Shown: in pieces, positions 1 to 6,707 of the stretch
Numbering within the stretch: position 1 is the first letter of the stretch
How the letters are laid out: each line of letters starts with the position of its first letter
Assembly: GCA_046759305.1 (NCBI GenBank)
Contig: JBHIBY010000065.1
Span: forward strand, 1-13,165
Length of the DNA stretch: 13,165 nucleotides
DNA from: JADFRG01 sp046759305
GTDB taxonomy: Bacteria > Chloroflexota > Anaerolineae > Anaerolineales > E44-bin32
Direction of reading: 5' to 3'
Program-made: the position numbers and the translations under genes
The notes under the pieces: generated by a model
The model's database searches: none
What the model saw: the letters and a program-made list of their open reading frames with translations, nothing else
Told to the model about the DNA's origin: nothing

Positions 1-270
1 GGTTGGTGGCGGATGTCAGGAACCATGACAAGTCGCCTTGACCCACCGGGCTTTGAGCCGACAAACGGACAGATTCAACTTGAAGGTATCGATATCTGGG
101 CGTTCCAAGACGGTCTTCTTTCGGAGTACACGGTCATCTTCGACATGCTGGGAGTCGGCCGACAAGTCGGCGTCGTTCCCGAACCGGGGACGTTTGGAGA
201 CCGGATGGGGCTCTGGATGCAACGCCGGAAGGCAAAGACGCTCAGGCGAAGCGCTTCGTCAGGAGGATGA
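1..270 (+). CDS. SnoaL-like / NTF2-fold (ester cyclase-type) protein, 3' end only
   Basis: The reading frame is open from the first base of the window (four codons precede the first ATG at position 13), so this is the C-terminal part of a longer protein. The segment from about residue 14 to 60, with 'LDPPGF.PT', 'LEGIDIW.F.DGLLSEYT' and 'YDMLG'-like 'FDMLGVGRQ', matches the second half of the SnoaL-like polyketide-cyclase/NTF2 family. In that family the LEGIDIW strand and the DG turn form the back of a cone-shaped ligand pocket. Family members bind or isomerise small hydrophobic molecules, but the substrate here cannot be inferred, and the residues from the N-terminal half lie outside the window. 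The last 15 residues are basic and serine-rich and may be extra tail. The gene is followed directly by the attC-like repeat, as a gene cassette would be. I am fairly sure of the fold and not of any activity. Confidence 0.75.
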   Translation, partial: GWWRMSGTMTSRLDPPGFEPTNGQIQLEGIDIWAFQDGLLSEYTVIFDMLGVGRQVGVVPEPGTFGDRMGLWMQRRKAKTLRRSASSGG

Positions 271-360
271 CGACGTGAACGACGCCGAGCCAGAACATCC
301 GTGCAGCCGCTTGATGAAGCCTTTTAGTGAAGGATAAACCACTTCTTTGATAGAGAGAGC

Positions 361-462
361 CCCGCCTAACACCGGCGTGAACCCGACGAGAGCTACTACT
401 CGCTAATTCGTGGTTGTGCGTAATGCCCCGCACTCGCGGGTTACTCTGACCGTTAAGCCGCC
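361..462 (+). repeat. attC-like (integron cassette recombination site-like) inverted repeat
   Basis: GCCTAAC at 364-370 fits the integron R'' consensus RYYYAAC, and GTTAAGC at 452-458 fits the R' consensus GTTRRRY. They are in the correct order and orientation and span 95 bp, within the usual attC length range. Inside them AACCCG (380-385) pairs with CGGGTT (437-442) as an L-box-like inner stem, with unequal unpaired spacers between outer and inner stems, as expected for extrahelical bases. Between the inner arms there are further small hairpins. The site lies just downstream of the truncated SnoaL-like gene. No integron integrase is visible in the window, so this could be a lone or fossil site, or a member of a dispersed repeat family that merely shares this geometry. 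Confidence 0.5.
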
Positions 463-510
463 AAATACAGCTACTGTAGTATTGACAGGCTAGCTGCTTG
501 GACTTTTACA

Positions 511-519
511 CAAGGAGGA
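511..519 (+). promoter_or_regulatory. Strong Shine-Dalgarno sequence
   Basis: An AAGGAGGA-type sequence precedes the ATG at 528 by about nine bases and fixes the start of the first gene of the accessory cluster. The following genes have similar sites: GAAGTGAGG before 1012, AAGGAGG overlapping the preceding stop before 2259, and AAGGAGAAG before 2870. Genes after 6700 lack comparable sites. Confidence 0.7.
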
Positions 520-527
520 ACTAAGAG

Positions 528-986
528 ATGAGCATCCCTAGACAGAACGGGCAATTGAGAACTTCAAAGTGGGGCTGGCGCATTCTGCTCGTGGTGAGCG
601 CCCTGCTGGCCCTCAACGGCGTGACCTGGCTGTTCGTTGGACCCAGCATGAGCGTCTCATACATCGAGCAGATCGCTGAGGTGCCCTCGACGGACTTCGC
701 GCAAGCCAACCCGGCAGTCGCCGACCATGTTGCCCGCAATGCCCGGCAGGTGGCGATCTGGACGACAGCCCTCAGTTTGATGGCCTTCATCGTCGCGCTA
801 GAGGGCTCCCGTCGCGGATCACGATGGGCTTGGAACGCTATGTGGGTGTTCGTGGCTGCTCCCACTGCGGTCGGCATCAACTGGAGTGTAGGAGGAGAGC
901 TTGGCTTCGATAATCTCGGAATGTTCTCGATAGCCGCCGTGGCCTTGGTGGGCCAACTGCTGGCTCGCAGAGGGCTGGCATCCTGA
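528..986 (+). CDS. Small integral membrane protein of unknown function
   Basis: The product is 152 residues with about four hydrophobic segments (roughly 17-37, 76-92, 102-118 and 128-146) and a short polar loop between the first two (about 41-75) containing the motif 'SYIEQIAEVPSTDF'. The start is supported by the strong ribosome-binding site just upstream. I do not recognise a named family. The arrangement of one helix, an extracytoplasmic loop and a helical bundle is common in small hypothetical proteins of Chloroflexota and Actinobacteria. The gene ends 25 bp before the next start, in the same direction, and that gene's ribosome-binding site lies in the gap, so the two are probably co-transcribed. 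It may be an accessory subunit of the larger membrane protein encoded next, but that is inference from position alone. No catalytic or metal-binding motif is visible. Confidence 0.75.
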   Translation: MSIPRQNGQLRTSKWGWRILLVVSALLALNGVTWLFVGPSMSVSYIEQIAEVPSTDFAQANPAVADHVARNARQVAIWTTALSLMAFIVALEGSRRGSRWAWNAMWVFVAAPTAVGINWSVGGELGFDNLGMFSIAAVALVGQLLARRGLAS

Positions 987-1011
987 GCAGGAGCCCATAG
1001 GAAGTGAGGCA

Positions 1012-2238
1012 ATGAGAGAACGAAGGATAGACCTCGAGGGGAGCGTCAAAATCCTCCTGCAGGCGGCGATGGCCATCTTCCTGGTCACCGTCGTGGTTGG
1101 CATCCTGAACGGCCTGGACCTGGTCGAATTCGACCGCAGCACCCTGCTGACCCACGTCCACGCCGGCACCCTCGGGTGGATCACGTTGGGCTTCTTCGCC
1201 GCCTGCCTGTGGCTCCTTTCCGAGAGGGGGACGCTCATGGGCTGGCGGGCCTGGTCGCCGCGCTGGTTGAGCTACGGCGCCATCCTGTCCATCGCCCTGT
1301 ACGTCGGCGCCTTCTACAGCGGGAACCTGACGGCGCGGCTGGTCGGCGGCATCCTGACGCTGCTGGCCATCGCCGGCTTCTTCATCTGGGTGGCCGCCCA
1401 GAGCCGGCGGGTTCGACTCAGCACGCCGCACCTAGGCCTGCTGGCAGCGATGACCACGCTGACCATCGGCGCGGTCCTGGGCGTGATCCTGGGGGTCTGG
1501 CTCAAGGGCGGCCTGAAGTCCTTGCCAGCGGAGATCTTCGTCACCCATCCCACCACCATGGTAGTAGGCTACCTGGTCCTGGCGGGCATGGCCATCAGCG
1601 AGTGGCGCTTGAACCCCGCCTCGGCGCAGTCTCCAGCCAGCCGCGCCGGATGGGCACAGGTGACACTGCCCTTCCTCGGTGGGCTGGTGCTGACCGTCGG
1701 TGCGCTGCTGAACAACCAGATCATCATCGGGTTGTACGTCCCGCTGCAGGTGGCTGGCGTCATCATTTACCTGGTTCGCCTGCGGCCCCACGTCGCGGGC
1801 GTCGCCTGGCGGGCAGCCGGCAGCCAGCGCCTGTTCGCCCTCAGCGCGCTGTTCCTGGCGGCCAACGTGGGGCTGATGACCTACCTGGTCGTATCCTTTC
1901 TGAGCGGGGCGTACGGCGACCCGCCGGACTTCATGCGCATCCCGATCTGGCTAATCTTCGCCATGGACCACGCCATGTTCATCGGGGTGATGACCAACGG
2001 ACTCTTCGGGTTGATCTACGAGGCCTCTGGGGAGCGGCGACACTTCTGGCCGTGGGCGGATCAGCTCCTATTCTGGGGGATGAACATTGGGCTAGTAGGC
2101 TTTGTGGCCGGGTTGATCCGGCAGGAGGCATTGCTCAAGCAGATCTTCACGCCCATCATGGGGACTAGCATTCTGCTGGCGATGCTGACTTACACCATCA
2201 GGCTGCAAACAAAGCCGCGTGAGCTTGCGCGATCCTGA
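1012..2238 (+). CDS. Polytopic membrane protein with conserved histidines, heme-copper oxidase subunit I / NnrS-like
   Basis: The product is 408 residues with about eleven to twelve hydrophobic segments. Histidines lie at helix ends in recognisable contexts: 'LLTHVHAGTLGW' (H48, H50), 'FVTHPTTMVVGY' (H179) and 'AMDHAMFIGVMTNG' (H320). This pattern of HxH near the start of the second helix, plus further histidines beside glycine-rich helices, resembles heme-binding membrane proteins of the cbb3 oxidase/NO reductase subunit I and NnrS groups. The usual histidine pair of a heme-copper active site is not evident and the protein is shorter than a catalytic subunit I, so a divergent relative involved in heme or NO handling, or a fold-only resemblance, is more likely than a terminal oxidase. 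A GAAGTGAGG site precedes the ATG. The next gene follows 20 bp later. The coding sequence is visibly richer in G and C than the genes after 6700. Confidence 0.7.
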   Translation: MRERRIDLEGSVKILLQAAMAIFLVTVVVGILNGLDLVEFDRSTLLTHVHAGTLGWITLGFFAACLWLLSERGTLMGWRAWSPRWLSYGAILSIALYVGAFYSGNLTARLVGGILTLLAIAGFFIWVAAQSRRVRLSTPHLGLLAAMTTLTIGAVLGVILGVWLKGGLKSLPAEIFVTHPTTMVVGYLVLAGMAISEWRLNPASAQSPASRAGWAQVTLPFLGGLVLTVGALLNNQIIIGLYVPLQVAGVIIYLVRLRPHVAGVAWRAAGSQRLFALSALFLAANVGLMTYLVVSFLSGAYGDPPDFMRIPIWLIFAMDHAMFIGVMTNGLFGLIYEASGERRHFWPWADQLLFWGMNIGLVGFVAGLIRQEALLKQIFTPIMGTSILLAMLTYTIRLQTKPRELARS

Positions 2239-2258
2239 AGGAGGCCTAGACATCTGGC

Positions 2259-2816
2259 ATGAACAAGTGGGTATATGAACTGATGTACCGCTTACCCTTC
2301 GTCCCGGGAACGTGGATCTTTGGCCCTCTCCTCCCGGAATTGGTTGAACTTGTGGAAAGCGGGCGCATCGCTCCGGGCCGTGCAATTGATCTCGGCTGCG
2401 GGGTGGGAATCGAGGCCATCTACCTTTCAGAGAACGGCTTCGATGTGACCGGCGTGGATTTCTCGCCCACTGCAATTAAGCAAGCGCGCGCTAAATCGCA
2501 AGCAGCAGGCCTGCAGGTGAGATTCGTCGAGGACGATCTCACCGACCTGCATCAGGTCAGCGGCGTCTACGACCTGCTGCTGGATGTCGGCACGCTGGAT
2601 GACATGAACCAGGCGGACCGTGGCTCGTACATGCAAAGCATATTGCCCCTGACCCATCCGGGCAGCCAATATCTGCTGATGTGTTTTGAAAACAATCTTG
2701 GGTCAGACGAAGTCAATCAGCGCTTCGGTGAGCACTTCAGCATTGAAACGCTCGCCAGGAGATCAGAGGTCGTCTTCTCGCGCGGAATCGCCGTCTATCT
2801 GATGGCCAAAAGATGA
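2259..2816 (+). CDS. Class I SAM-dependent methyltransferase
   Basis: The product is 185 residues with a Rossmann-type methyltransferase core. Motif I is 'IDLGCGVG' (43-50), the acidic ribose-binding motif is 'VTGVDFSP' (63-70), an acidic turn 'EDDLTDL' (91-97) should contact the adenine, and motif IV is 'YDLLLDVGTLDDM' (104-116). The order and spacing are those of small TehB/UbiE-like methyltransferases that transfer a methyl group from S-adenosylmethionine to a small molecule. The N-terminal segment 'MYRLPFVPGTWIFGPLLPELV' (9-29) is hydrophobic and may form the substrate lid. The substrate cannot be told; there is no DNA-methylase NPPY motif. The AAGGAGG site overlaps the stop of the preceding gene, which points to translational coupling in one operon. 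The short length suggests a single-domain enzyme without a C-terminal specificity domain. Confidence 0.85.
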   Translation: MNKWVYELMYRLPFVPGTWIFGPLLPELVELVESGRIAPGRAIDLGCGVGIEAIYLSENGFDVTGVDFSPTAIKQARAKSQAAGLQVRFVEDDLTDLHQVSGVYDLLLDVGTLDDMNQADRGSYMQSILPLTHPGSQYLLMCFENNLGSDEVNQRFGEHFSIETLARRSEVVFSRGIAVYLMAKR

Positions 2817-2869
2817 TGCGGTCTCTCAAGCTCAAGACCTTGAATACCGATGTGATAAGGAGAAGTTAA

Positions 2870-3406
2870 ATGACGATATCCAATCTTGTTCGTTGGAGCG
2901 GCATTGCTGCCATCGTTGGTGGGGCGGGAAACATCCTGGCCAGCATCGTAAGCCCGGAGCTCGGCTCTCCGCTCGAATGGGTCTTCATCATCGCAGGCGT
3001 AGCCACCATGTTCGCCTTGATCGGGATCTATGCCTTTCAAGTTGAAGAGAGCGGCTGGTCAGGCTTCCTCGGCTTCGTATTGGCAATGACGGGCAACGCT
3101 TTCTTCGTGGGGGCCAGTGGCTCGATCGCAGGGTTAGATGCCGAGCTGCTAGGTGGCACCTTCTATGCTTTGGGGCTCATCCTGCTAGCGGTGGGTTTCT
3201 GGCGAGCAGGGAAGCTCCCGCGCTGGGTCCCGGCCCTGTGGATCCTCGCCACCGTGGTTGGTGTACCGGGTTTCTTCCTAGAAGGATTTATGGCGCTGTC
3301 CTTCACCCTGGGCGCCGTTTTCTTTGGCCTCGGCTTCATCGGCTCTGGCTACACGCTCTGGTCGGTGCGAGCTGAGCCGGCTGGCCGGGCAACATCTGCA
3401 GCTTGA
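2870..3406 (+). CDS. Six-helix integral membrane protein of unknown function
   Basis: The product is 178 residues with six hydrophobic segments (about 8-28, 35-55, 63-83, 92-112, 117-137 and 143-163) joined by very short loops, and an alanine-rich polar C-terminal tail. The start is supported by AAGGAGAAG seven bases before the ATG. I recognise no conserved catalytic or ligand-binding motif. Glycine-rich helices such as 'IVGGAGNILAS' and 'LGAVFFGLGFIGSGY' suggest tight packing. It is the last gene of the forward cluster, 53 bp after the methyltransferase stop, and is followed by a GC-rich hairpin. Similar short six-helix proteins are often annotated only as hypothetical or DUF membrane proteins. 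A link with the 408-aa membrane protein upstream is possible but unproven. Confidence 0.75.
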   Translation: MTISNLVRWSGIAAIVGGAGNILASIVSPELGSPLEWVFIIAGVATMFALIGIYAFQVEESGWSGFLGFVLAMTGNAFFVGASGSIAGLDAELLGGTFYALGLILLAVGFWRAGKLPRWVPALWILATVVGVPGFFLEGFMALSFTLGAVFFGLGFIGSGYTLWSVRAEPAGRATSAA

Positions 3407-3526
3407 AGCCTCCAGGGGTCGGACCGTGGATCGCGGTGCCCACAGTGCTCTGACCAGGAACGCGTTCTAAACCCAAGAGAAACACTGCAGCGGATGATCG
3501 GCGACAGCGGATCCCCTCATGCTGGC

Positions 3527-3546
3527 CGGGCCTGACCACAGGCCCG
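3527..3546 (+). terminator. GC-rich hairpin after the accessory gene cluster
   Basis: CGGGCCT (3527-3533) and AGGCCCG (3540-3546) form a perfect 7-bp stem with a six-base loop, 120 bp after the last gene of the forward cluster. No run of T follows, so it is a weak candidate for an intrinsic terminator and may instead be part of decayed mobile-element sequence. Confidence 0.25.
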
Positions 3547-3640
3547 ACGGTCTCATTTACCGCCTGCTTGCTGATCCTGTTCTGGGTCCCAGCCAAGGCC
3601 ACGATCGCTATGCCCCCTGAGCGGCGTTCTGGGCCTTGTC

Positions 3641-4174
3641 ATGCGCCGGCGCGCTAGAGGGTCAGCAGGCAGGGGTGAGATCACGACCGACGACATGAAC
3701 TGTCAGCTGACGGAGATCGAGCTAAATCGGCTGGATCTCGAGAAGCAGATGGCCGACCTCGAGGCTGCGGCCGCGGCGCGATCGCAGGCGGAAGTGCTCA
3801 AGCGTTGGGCAGCCGAATACCTGGACGACATCGGCCAGGGGCTGGCGCTACTGGACACCCCGCCCTCGGAATTGAACGAAGAGACGCGGGAAGACCTGTT
3901 CAACGAGCTGGGCGCAGATCAGTTTCTGGAAAGGTTCGAGAACGACCGCAAGAAAGCCTTCGCCTGGGCGCACATGGAGAAGCGGCGCAAGCTGGTTTCA
4001 ACCTTGGTGCGAAAAGTCGTCGTCATGCGTGACAGGGACGGCGAACGGCGCATAGAGCCTGAAATTGTGGTGGACGTGCCTGTCCCGCGGCGTGAGATTC
4101 TGTCCTATGGAGACCAATCGCTGGAATATGTGCAGCAATCACGTGCCGCGGCGTTGGCTGCTGGCGCAGATTGA
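3641..4174 (+). pseudogene. C-terminal remnant of a large serine recombinase
   Basis: The frame encodes 177 residues (open back to 3575 without an earlier ATG). Residues 12-60, starting 'GEITTDDMNCQLTEIELNRLDLEKQ', look like the coiled-coil segment of large serine recombinases, which typically reads 'G.I...D....L.EI......LE'. Residues 108-147, 'AHMEKRRKLVSTLVRKVVVMRD' then 'EPEIVVDVPVP', match the final helix and strand, 'EKR.LV..LV..VVV'. The N-terminal resolvase domain with its catalytic serine, the recombinase domain and a recognisable zinc ribbon are all absent. A fragment 'CPLSGVLGLV' just before the ATG recalls the start of the zinc ribbon ('LLSGLLRCG') and suggests an internal deletion. 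No ribosome-binding site precedes the ATG. The gene ends 5 bp from the convergent permease gene. I read it as the scar of an integrated element; a free-standing coiled-coil protein is less likely. Confidence 0.6.
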
Positions 4175-4179
4175 ACTAG

Positions 4180-5967
4180 CTAATCGGGGAAAAGCGGCCA
4201 GATGATCGGCAGGAAGATCATCGATACGATGAGAAGCACAACCGTCAGAATCGCACCCACCCGCGCATAATCAGTAAATTTATATCCACCCGGTCCAAAC
4301 ACGAGCACGTTGGCCTTGTGGCCCACAGGCGACAGGAAGCTTGTAGCCGCTCCGATCACAACCGCCATGGTGAAGGTCTTATAGTTGGCGCCCAGTCCAA
4401 ATGCGGTGTCGAGCGCAATGGGCACGATCAGCACGATTGCGGCCGCATTTGACATGGGCTGGGTGATCAAGGCGGCCAGCAAGTATATGCCAGCTAGCGT
4501 GGCCAAGGCACCATAGGGTCCGAACACTCCTAGCATGATGTCGGCCAGGAATTCCGCTGTGCCTGTAAGTTCCATTGCAAGACCCAACGGGAGCATCCCC
4601 GCGACCAGGAATACCGTCCGCCAATCGATACTCTCGTAGGCTTCTTCGATCGTCAGAGCCCCGGTGAGGATCATGGTCATGGCCGCGATCACCATGGCCA
4701 ATGAAATCGGCATCCCACCAAAGATCACCATCCCAATGGCCAGAATAAGAGCTCCGATCGCGATCGGCGCTTTATTGCGGCGGAATTGCTCCGTTTCAAT
4801 GGACTCCAGGACCAGGAAATTCTCGCCCTCCTGCAATTGCGTCACCCGGCGTTCAGGACCCTGCAGCAGCAGGGCATCTCCAAACTGCAGCGGTATGTCT
4901 CGCAGTTGCTCGGTAATGACCTCGCCCTGGCGGGATATGGCGAGTGCGGTGAAGCCATATCGATCTCGGAAGCGAACATCACGCAGGCTGCGTCCGACGA
5001 TATGCGAGCGCGGCGCCAGTGTGGCCTCGATGACCTGAATGTCCCCACGCTCAAGGCTTTCAATATCGAGCGTCCGCTCCGCTTCAGTCGTAAGCCCCAG
5101 CGATTGACGAGCGGCCATCAGATCCGAGGCTGAGCTCTGGACAACGAGTAAGTCTCCCATTCTGATCTCGGTGTCCCGATGCAGCGAAGGCTGATTTCCG
5201 TCCTCCCGCTGAAGGACAAGCACCGTCAGGTCGTAATCCCGGCCAAGTCGGGATTGGAGCAGGGTCTTTCCGATCAAAGAGCTTACGGGAGAAACACGCA
5301 CTTCTGTCACATAGTCCCGGATCTTGTAAACGTCCTCTTTGCCACGGGCTCCCTCACGGACGGGTAGTAGGCGCCTTCCAATTACGACCATGTACACAGT
5401 TCCGGTGGCCAGGACAACAATTCCCATGGGAGTGAACTCAAAGAAGCCAAAGGAAGGGAGACCGGCCCCGGTAAGAATCCCAGCTGCCAGGATGTTGGCG
5501 GGGGTACCGATCAAGGTCATGGCGCCACCCAGGAGTGAGGCAAAAGCCAGCGGGATGAGCATCTTGGATACAGCTACTTTGGTTTGGCGGGCGATACCCA
5601 CCACGGCAGGTAGCAACATAGCGGTGGCGCCCACATTGTTCATAAATGCTGACATGACGCCGACCGTCAACATAATGGTGCCAATGAGGCGCGGCTCCCT
5701 GTTTCCGGCAACTTTCAAAATGCCGCTTCCCATTGCATCCGCCACGCCGGTTTTGAAGAGACCCCCGGAAACCATATAGACCGCCCACACAGTGACTACG
5801 GCCGAGTTTGCGAAGCCGGAAAACAGCTGATCCGCGGGAATCAATCCCAGGACGCCGACCGAAATTAGAACCAGCAAGGCCACAACGTCCACCCTGAGCT
5901 TTTCGGTAGCGAATAGGATCAGGGCGCCGAGGATGATTAAGAGCGTGAGCGCGATATCGAGTGTCAT
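4180..5967 (-). CDS. SLC13 (DASS)-family permease with two RCK_C (TrkA-C) domains
   Basis: The product is 595 residues. Residues 1-200 and 398-592 form two hydrophobic halves, and 217-387 is a soluble insert with two RCK_C-like domains (about 217-290 and 303-387; each ends in a 'GD.LL.QG/S' turn). Family motifs in the membrane halves include 'MNNVGATAMLLP' (109-120), 'LIGTPANI' (152-159), 'QPMSNAAA' (503-510) and 'SPVGHKANVLVFGPGGY' (546-562). These correspond to the paired substrate- and sodium-binding hairpins of SLC13/CitM-like carriers. Such carriers import dicarboxylates, sulfate or similar anions with sodium. The subgroup with RCK_C domains is often called 'SLC13 family permease' and its substrate (sulfate is often proposed) is not fixed by sequence. 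Length and architecture are complete. No Shine-Dalgarno is obvious, but the first in-frame ATG begins just before the first helix and a candidate promoter lies about 50 bp upstream. Confidence 0.9.
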   Translation of the reverse strand: MTLDIALTLLIILGALILFATEKLRVDVVALLVLISVGVLGLIPADQLFSGFANSAVVTVWAVYMVSGGLFKTGVADAMGSGILKVAGNREPRLIGTIMLTVGVMSAFMNNVGATAMLLPAVVGIARQTKVAVSKMLIPLAFASLLGGAMTLIGTPANILAAGILTGAGLPSFGFFEFTPMGIVVLATGTVYMVVIGRRLLPVREGARGKEDVYKIRDYVTEVRVSPVSSLIGKTLLQSRLGRDYDLTVLVLQREDGNQPSLHRDTEIRMGDLLVVQSSASDLMAARQSLGLTTEAERTLDIESLERGDIQVIEATLAPRSHIVGRSLRDVRFRDRYGFTALAISRQGEVITEQLRDIPLQFGDALLLQGPERRVTQLQEGENFLVLESIETEQFRRNKAPIAIGALILAIGMVIFGGMPISLAMVIAAMTMILTGALTIEEAYESIDWRTVFLVAGMLPLGLAMELTGTAEFLADIMLGVFGPYGALATLAGIYLLAALITQPMSNAAAIVLIVPIALDTAFGLGANYKTFTMAVVIGAATSFLSPVGHKANVLVFGPGGYKFTDYARVGAILTVVLLIVSMIFLPIIWPLFPD

Positions 5968-6015
5968 CTGTTGTTTCGAGCCGCTTGCAGCATTAGATCA
6001 TAGGCGTGAACTTGA

Positions 6016-6044
6016 ATTACAACGAGGAAAACACCTACCGTCAA
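6016..6044 (-). promoter_or_regulatory. Candidate sigma-70 type promoter of the SLC13 permease gene
   Basis: On the reverse strand TTGACG (6044-6039) and TGTAAT (6021-6016) are 17 bases apart. Each hexamer differs from the consensus by one base, though the -10 mismatch is at the well-conserved second position. Transcription would start near 6009, giving a leader of about 40 bases before the ATG at 5967. Confidence 0.45.
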
Positions 6045-6130
6045 GGGGCGGCTTGGCTTCATGCGCGGCTTTCCCGGAAGACTCGGATCTTGAATTACCT
6101 AGGCTTAGAGCTCGCGTGGCGCTTGTTTAG

Positions 6131-6268
6131 TCCTACTATGAAGTCATCGCGCCGATCACAAGCTGAGAGTTCGCACGCCTGATCTACAGCCCTACTGTGA
6201 GATCCTTGTGCCGACCACATGTTGAGAGTTCCCATGGACACTACGTACCCTCCTGTAAGGTCCTCGTA
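6131..6268. repeat. Degenerate tandem repeat, 59-nt period
   Basis: A unit begins at 6131 (TCCTACTATGAAGTC), again at 6190 (CCCTACTGTGAGATC) and again at 6248 (CCCTCCTGTAAGGTC). The first two agree at 32 of their first 42 positions, and eight of the ten differences are transitions. The third copy is recognisable for about 21 bases. The 'CTTAGAGCTCGC' at 6104 lies exactly 59 bases before the matching 'CTGAGAGTTCGC' at 6163, so a weaker fourth copy probably precedes the array. The period is not a multiple of three, so this is not a coding repeat. Confidence 0.6.
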
Positions 6269-6304
6269 AGGTGGAAGAAGTTGTGAATCGCTTAACATGG
6301 TTGA

Positions 6305-6327
6305 GGACACTTCCCCCCAGAGTGTCC
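6305..6327. repeat. Inverted repeat, 7-bp perfect stem
   Basis: GGACACT (6305-6311) and AGTGTCC (6321-6327) are perfect inverted copies around a C-rich nine-base loop. The context 'GGTTGAGGACACTT' recalls the ends of some insertion sequences, but no transposase is present nearby. Confidence 0.5.
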
Positions 6328-6336
6328 AGGCCTCGA

Positions 6337-6379
6337 AGCCGCCCGCGATCCCCTCTTCCTCCGGCTTAAGCGGGCGGCT
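6337..6379. repeat. Inverted repeat, 10-bp perfect GC-rich stem
   Basis: AGCCGCCCGC (6337-6346) and GCGGGCGGCT (6370-6379) are exact inverted copies separated by 23 bases. The stem would be very stable in RNA on either strand. No T-run follows on the forward strand, so it is not a standard terminator. Imperfect pairs follow downstream (CTGGAAAGGG near 6433 with CCCTTCCAG near 6472; CCACTT with AAGTGG near 6515-6540), which could make this a structured transcript or a relic of a mobile element. Confidence 0.55.
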
Positions 6380-6707
6380 GCCATTTCTATGACCGCCTAT
6401 TGCGCAAAGCCCCAAACTGCGTACGTTTCCACCTGGAAAGGGTACTTTCACAGCGCAGTTCGCTCCGCTCCCTTCCAGCAACCTGACAGAATGGACCGGG
6501 ATGCTCTGTATGAACCCACTTTTACCCTTCCCAAGTGGACTGATGCTCGTAAAGAATCTCGGCGGTTCGGAAAGATCAGGCTTTTTCTTCTGGTTGCTCT
6601 GTCCCCCGTAGGCTGATATCACCCGAATCGCAGAGATGCTCGATAAGAGGCTTTCGGCTAGAATTCGCGGGATCAAAGCAAAGCGGTGAATCGTCTCTTG
6701 TATAGGA

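Larger units (their letters stand above)
5968..6707. other. 740-bp interval without a supported gene
   Basis: This divergent interval lies between the permease and the LCP gene. It holds the permease promoter, degenerate 59-nt tandem repeats, and several inverted repeats between 6305 and about 6520. Open frames exist (a 193-codon frame on the reverse strand at 6095-6676 and a 75-codon frame at 6389-6616), but their translations have no recognisable motifs, biased composition or ribosome-binding sites, and the longer one runs through the tandem repeats, whose 59-nt period would shift the reading frame from unit to unit. I see no tRNA, tmRNA, RNase P RNA or SRP RNA signature. Confidence 0.6.

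Noticed and set aside
466..487. Dyad TACAG-CTA-CTGTA (466-478) and a perfect -35-like TTGACA (482-487) before the first accessory gene.
   Set aside because: The best -10 at 17 bases is TTTACA, only three of six matches, and a start there would fall on the ribosome-binding site. The dyad is short. Not enough for a promoter or operator call.
1176..2168. Long second forward frame of 330 codons inside the 408-aa membrane protein gene, rich in R, G, H and P.
   Set aside because: Composition is typical of a shifted frame of a GC-rich gene; the other frame has clear transmembrane structure and a ribosome-binding site.
3407..3640. Possible coding sequence in the gap before the recombinase remnant, including a frame with 'CLLILFWVPAKATIAM'.
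   Set aside because: No start with ribosome-binding site and no family resemblance; most likely decayed element sequence.
6131..6268. CRISPR array considered for the 59-nt periodic repeats.
   Set aside because: Units diverge along most of their length, there are no constant repeats with unique spacers, and no cas gene is present.
6389..6616. 75-codon forward frame in the same interval.
   Set aside because: No motif, no ribosome-binding site, and overlaps inverted repeats; probably chance.
6095..6676. 193-codon open frame on the reverse strand in the large interval.
   Set aside because: It crosses tandem repeats of non-triplet period and several inverted repeats, has no ribosome-binding site and no recognisable domain.
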